Part shown: in pieces, positions 13,840-16,478 of the stretch
How positions within the stretch are numbered: the first letter of the stretch is position 1
Layout of the letters: each line of letters begins with the position of its first letter
NCBI GenBank assembly: GCA_037445185.1
Contig: JBBIKZ010000051.1
Coordinates: forward strand, 1 to 16,478
Direction of reading: 5' to 3'
Source of the DNA: JANWZL01 sp037445185
Lineage (GTDB): Bacteria > Pseudomonadota > Gammaproteobacteria > Burkholderiales > Thiobacillaceae
Length of the DNA: 16,478 nt
Notes under the pieces: generated by a model
What the model was told of the DNA's origin: nothing
The model's database searches: none
The model's input: only the letters and a program-made list of their open reading frames with translations
Position numbers and translations under genes: made by a program

Positions 13840-14367
13840 TCAGTCCAGGCTTTGCACATAGGCCACGAGATCGCGGATGTCCTGGTCGCTCAACACGCCG
13901 AAGGCGCCGAAAGGCGGCATGACGGTATTCGGATTGAGCACGCGGCGGTCGTAGATCTGCTGGTAGACGTAGGCATTGGCATGCCCCTGCCGCTTGTAGC
14001 CCAAGAGCAGGTGGCCGACCGAGCCGGGCCAGTCCTCCCCCGGCAGGGTATGGCAGGCGATGCAGTTGCCCCGGGCGGGATCCAGCGCGATCGCCCGGCC
14101 ACGCGCCGCATCACCGTTGAGGGGGTCGCTGTAGGCGGCCTGCTGCGGCCGTATCGTGCTGCGCCGGTCGAGATGGCTCAGGGTGGGCCAGGCGGTCAGG
14201 TCGCGCTGGTGCGGCTCCCATTCCAGACGGCCACTGTTGACCACCACCTTGGGGGTCAGGGTCTTGATCGCCGCCGCGAGGTCTATGGCGGCATCCTCCG
14301 GAAGGCCCGTGGCCAGCACGGGCACAGCCAGGCACAGGGTGCAGGCCCCAGCGACGATGGCTCTCAT
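13840..14367 (-). CDS. soxX: SoxX, monoheme cytochrome c subunit of SoxXA
   Basis: A 175-residue secreted cytochrome with a signal peptide (MRAIVAGACTLCLAVPVLATG). The heme-binding site is NCIACH (Cys102, Cys105, His106) and the axial methionine is Met150 in NPNTVMPPFGAFG, followed by the helix SDQDIRDLVAYVQSLD. GRAIALDPARGNCIACHTLP is typical of SoxX. It accepts electrons from SoxA and passes them to the respiratory chain. The ATG at 14367 is preceded by GGAG (GTGAGGAGACAAC). The 78-bp gap to lolD upstream contains no clear -35/-10 pair, so an own promoter is only presumed. It forms a two-gene unit with soxA. Confidence 0.92.
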   Translation of the reverse strand: MRAIVAGACTLCLAVPVLATGLPEDAAIDLAAAIKTLTPKVVVNSGRLEWEPHQRDLTAWPTLSHLDRRSTIRPQQAAYSDPLNGDAARGRAIALDPARGNCIACHTLPGEDWPGSVGHLLLGYKRQGHANAYVYQQIYDRRVLNPNTVMPPFGAFGVLSDQDIRDLVAYVQSLD

Positions 14368-14445
14368 GTTGTCTCCTCACGACCCGAATTGCTTTTTTTG
14401 GGCAGTCTAGCAACGCCACCCGTCTCATGCCACCCCTCTCACACC

Positions 14446-15141
14446 TCAGGCCGGGGTGAGGCACCCATCGTCCAGATGCAGACAGCGCCCCATGCGGGCG
14501 GCCAGGTCTGGGTCGTGCGTCACCACCAGGAAGCTGACGCCGTGGCGGCGGCTTAAGTCGAGCAGCAGCTCCTGCACACGGGCGGCGGTGTGCCGGTCCA
14601 GATTGCCCGTCGGCTCGTCCATCAGGACGCAGGCCGGTCGGGTGACCAGGGCACGGGCGATGGCGGCCCGCTGCCGTTCGCCGCCGGAGAGTTCGCCCGG
14701 TCTGTGCGTCAGACGGTGGGAGAGGCCCACCTCGGCCAAGCCTTCGGCAGCTGCCGCCAGGGCCGCCTTGCGCACCATGCGGCGGATGATGAGGGGCATG
14801 GCCACGTTCTCCACGGCGCTGAATTCCGGCAGCAGGTGATGGAACTGGTAGACGAAGCCAAGGCAGCGGTTGCGCAGGTCCCCACGCGCCTGTTCCGACA
14901 ATGCCCACAGATCCTGGCCGGCCAGGTGTACGCTGCCGGCCGTGGGACGGTCCAGGCCGCCCAGGATGTGCAGCAGGGTGCTCTTGCCGGAGCCGGACGC
15001 ACCCATGATGGCGACCCGTTCACCGGCCCGGACGGTCAGGTCGACGCCGGTCAGCACCGGCACCTCGGTGCGTCCCTGCCAATAGCTTTTCCTGAGTCCC
15101 CGGCAGGTCAGCACCACCGCGGTGTCCGGCCGTTCACTCAT
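14446..15141 (-). CDS. lolD: Lipoprotein-releasing ABC transporter ATPase LolD
   Basis: A 231-residue ABC ATPase. Walker A is GASGSGKST (about 48-56), the Q-loop region reads FVYQFHHLLPEFSAVENVAM, the signature is LSGGERQR, Walker B is CVLMDEPTGNLD, and the H-loop His lies in VVTHD. The YQFHHLLPEF stretch is diagnostic of LolD. It powers release of outer-membrane lipoproteins from the inner membrane. The start at 15141 overlaps the lolC stop (15134) by 8 nt, so the two genes are coupled. No lolE follows; soxX lies downstream instead. Confidence 0.95.
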   Translation of the reverse strand: MSERPDTAVVLTCRGLRKSYWQGRTEVPVLTGVDLTVRAGERVAIMGASGSGKSTLLHILGGLDRPTAGSVHLAGQDLWALSEQARGDLRNRCLGFVYQFHHLLPEFSAVENVAMPLIIRRMVRKAALAAAAEGLAEVGLSHRLTHRPGELSGGERQRAAIARALVTRPACVLMDEPTGNLDRHTAARVQELLLDLSRRHGVSFLVVTHDPDLAARMGRCLHLDDGCLTPA

Positions 15142-16378
15142 AACGCAGGGCCTCCGCCGGTTGCACGCGGGCGGCGCGCCAGCTGGGGTAGAGGGTGGCC
15201 AGAAAGGACAGCAGCAGGGCCACGCCGCCTATCCAGGCGACATCGGTCCACACCAGTTTGGAAGGCAGCTCGGAGATCAAGTAGACGTCGGCCGGGAAGA
15301 GGTCCAACCCCAGGCCGCGCTCGATCAGGGGGACGACGGTCTCCACGTTGAGCGCCAGGGCGACACCCCCCGCCACGCCCAGGACGGTGCCCACCACGCC
15401 GATCAGACTGCCCTGCACCATGAACACCTGCATGATGCTGCCCGGGCTTGCCCCCAGGGTGCGCAGGATGGCGATGTCCGCCTGCTTGTCGGTGACCACC
15501 ATGACCAGGGTGGAGATGATGTTGAAGGCGGCCACCGCCACGATCAGGGTGAGGATCAGCGCCATCATGCGCTTCTCGATGGCCACCGCCCGGAAGAAAT
15601 TGGCGTGGCTCATGGTCCAGTCGGACAGGAAGTATTCGCCCGCGAGACTGCGCGCCAGGTCGCGTGTGACGAAAGGCGCGCGGTCCATGTCGGCGAGCTT
15701 CACGCGCAGACCGCTCACCCCTTCGCCCAGCCGGTAGAGCTTCTGCGCGTCGGCGAGGTGGATGAGGGCGAGGCCGGAGTCGTATTCGTACATGCCCGCC
15801 TCGAACACGCCCACCACGGTGAACTGCTTCATGCGCGGCACCAGGCCGGCAGGGGTGAAGCTGCCCTGGGGGGTGATCACCGCCACCTTGTCGCCGGGCA
15901 CGACGCCCAGGCTGCGCGCCAGCTCCAGGCCCAGGATGATGCGGTATTCGCCCGCTTTGAGGTCCGCCAGCCGCCCGGACTTCATGGCGGCGGACAGGTC
16001 CGAGACCTGGTCCTCGCGCTGCGGCAATATCCCCCGGATCAGGGCCCCACGGGGGTTGGAGCCGTTGGCCAGCAGCCCCTGTCCGCGCACGTAGGGGGCG
16101 GTCCCCCGCACCTCGGGGTGCCGGGTCACCTGTGCGTCCAGGGCCGGCCAGTCCAGGAGCACCTCCTGCGGACCGGTGATCTCCATGTGCGCGGCCACAC
16201 CGAGGATGCGGCTGCGCAGCTCCTCCTGGAACCCATTCATCACCGACAGCACGACGATCAGCGCCGTCACCCCCAGGGCGATACCGGCCATGGAGATCAT
16301 GGAGATGAAGGAGATGAAATGGTTGCGGCGCTTGGCGCGGGTGTAGCGCAGGCCGATCCAGAGTTCGTAGGGCAGCAC
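15134..16378 (-). CDS. lolC: Lipoprotein-releasing ABC transporter permease LolC/E family
   Basis: A 414-residue inner-membrane permease with the N-terminal family signature LRYTRAKRRNHFISFISMIS. The first membrane helix is at about 23-47 and a large periplasmic region at about 50-260 has a loop (SFTPAGLVPRMKQFTVVG) that corresponds to the LolA-recruiting Hook of LolC. Three C-terminal helices and the FtsX-like ending (LYPSWRAARVQPAEALRYE) follow. With LolD it extracts lipoproteins and hands them to LolA. The start is GTG at 16378, giving the usual LPYELWIGLRY terminus, though with no strong ribosome site. As no lolE is seen, this single permease may act as a homodimer (LolF-like); that is inferred. 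Confidence 0.93.
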   Translation of the reverse strand: MLPYELWIGLRYTRAKRRNHFISFISMISMAGIALGVTALIVVLSVMNGFQEELRSRILGVAAHMEITGPQEVLLDWPALDAQVTRHPEVRGTAPYVRGQGLLANGSNPRGALIRGILPQREDQVSDLSAAMKSGRLADLKAGEYRIILGLELARSLGVVPGDKVAVITPQGSFTPAGLVPRMKQFTVVGVFEAGMYEYDSGLALIHLADAQKLYRLGEGVSGLRVKLADMDRAPFVTRDLARSLAGEYFLSDWTMSHANFFRAVAIEKRMMALILTLIVAVAAFNIISTLVMVVTDKQADIAILRTLGASPGSIMQVFMVQGSLIGVVGTVLGVAGGVALALNVETVVPLIERGLGLDLFPADVYLISELPSKLVWTDVAWIGGVALLLSFLATLYPSWRAARVQPAEALRYE

Positions 16379-16471
16379 GGCCGGCAGTCTGCCACATCAC
16401 CCCGTCCCGGGCCAGCTTGATGCAGCGGGCCGGGTGTGGGTGAACCCGCGCCCACCGAATGGGGACTTGCC

Positions 16472-16478
16472 ATGCGAG
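16472..16478 (+). other. Possible start of a divergent gene cut by the window edge
   Basis: An ATG at 16472 is preceded by GGGGA at 16461-16465 with 6-nt spacing, divergent from lolC. Only two codons are inside the window, so the call rests on the ribosome-site spacing alone. The 93-bp gap between it and lolC shows no clear promoter. Confidence 0.2.

Noticed and set aside
14391..14399. T-run between soxX and lolD as a terminator.
   Set aside because: On the plus strand it would terminate nothing, and on the minus strand it is an A-run without a preceding stem, so it does not fit a lolD terminator.
12844..14556. Long plus-strand open frame across soxA and soxX.
   Set aside because: It is antisense to two well-supported cytochromes with heme motifs and has no recognisable domain.
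15059..15071. GGCACCTCGGTGC inside lolD, sharing 9 bases with the MITE inverted repeat.
   Set aside because: There is no partner repeat or target duplication and lolD is intact; it is a chance palindrome in coding sequence.

Overview
The window is GC-rich and densely coded. It looks like part of the chromosome of a sulfur-oxidising beta- or gammaproteobacterium. The basis is a soxX-soxA thiosulfate-oxidation pair, a lolC-lolD lipoprotein exporter pair, a comEC-DUF2062 pair, a SirB-family gene and a class I pgi, all with high-GC codon use. The genus cannot be read from the sequence alone.

Positions 206-6567 hold a copper/heavy-metal resistance module built from two divergent units. The minus-strand operon runs from 4404 down to 206. 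It encodes a small His-rich secreted protein, a TolC-type outer-membrane lipoprotein, a Tat-exported two-domain multicopper oxidase with a Met-rich tail, a type-1 cupredoxin and a DUF411 protein. Genes overlap or sit 10-13 nt apart. The plus strand carries an OmpR-type response regulator and its sensor kinase (CopRS/CusRS family) as a GTGA-overlapping pair. The intergenic space holds a good match to the CusR/CopR operator, so the two-component system probably controls the divergent operon and possibly itself. No RND pump or membrane-fusion protein for the TolC component is present.

The most notable feature is a 191-bp MITE-like element at 4203-4393. It has 17-bp terminal inverted repeats (16/17 identical) and is flanked by AGTT direct repeats. 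It sits inside the signal-peptide coding region of the first operon gene. Element plus target duplication is 195 bp, exactly 65 codons, and it is open in the host frame, so the gene still reads through. Removing it in silico gives a clean 93-residue secreted protein starting MRQLGAIALIALLSPQVQA.

Positions 6564-9838 carry a METTL25-like (Methyltransf_32) methyltransferase that overlaps the kinase stop by ATGA, then pgi with its own likely promoter, then a SirB-family membrane protein. comEC (minus) meets sirB convergently and is divergent from a DUF2062 gene.

Positions 12949-16378 carry, all on the minus strand, lolC-lolD followed by soxX-soxA. The sox pair lies between lolD and the DUF2062/comEC pair, which in relatives such as Pseudomonas usually sit next to the lol genes, so it looks like a local insertion. 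No lolE follows lolD. Apart from the 205-bp left edge and short intergenic gaps, the window is essentially fully coding.
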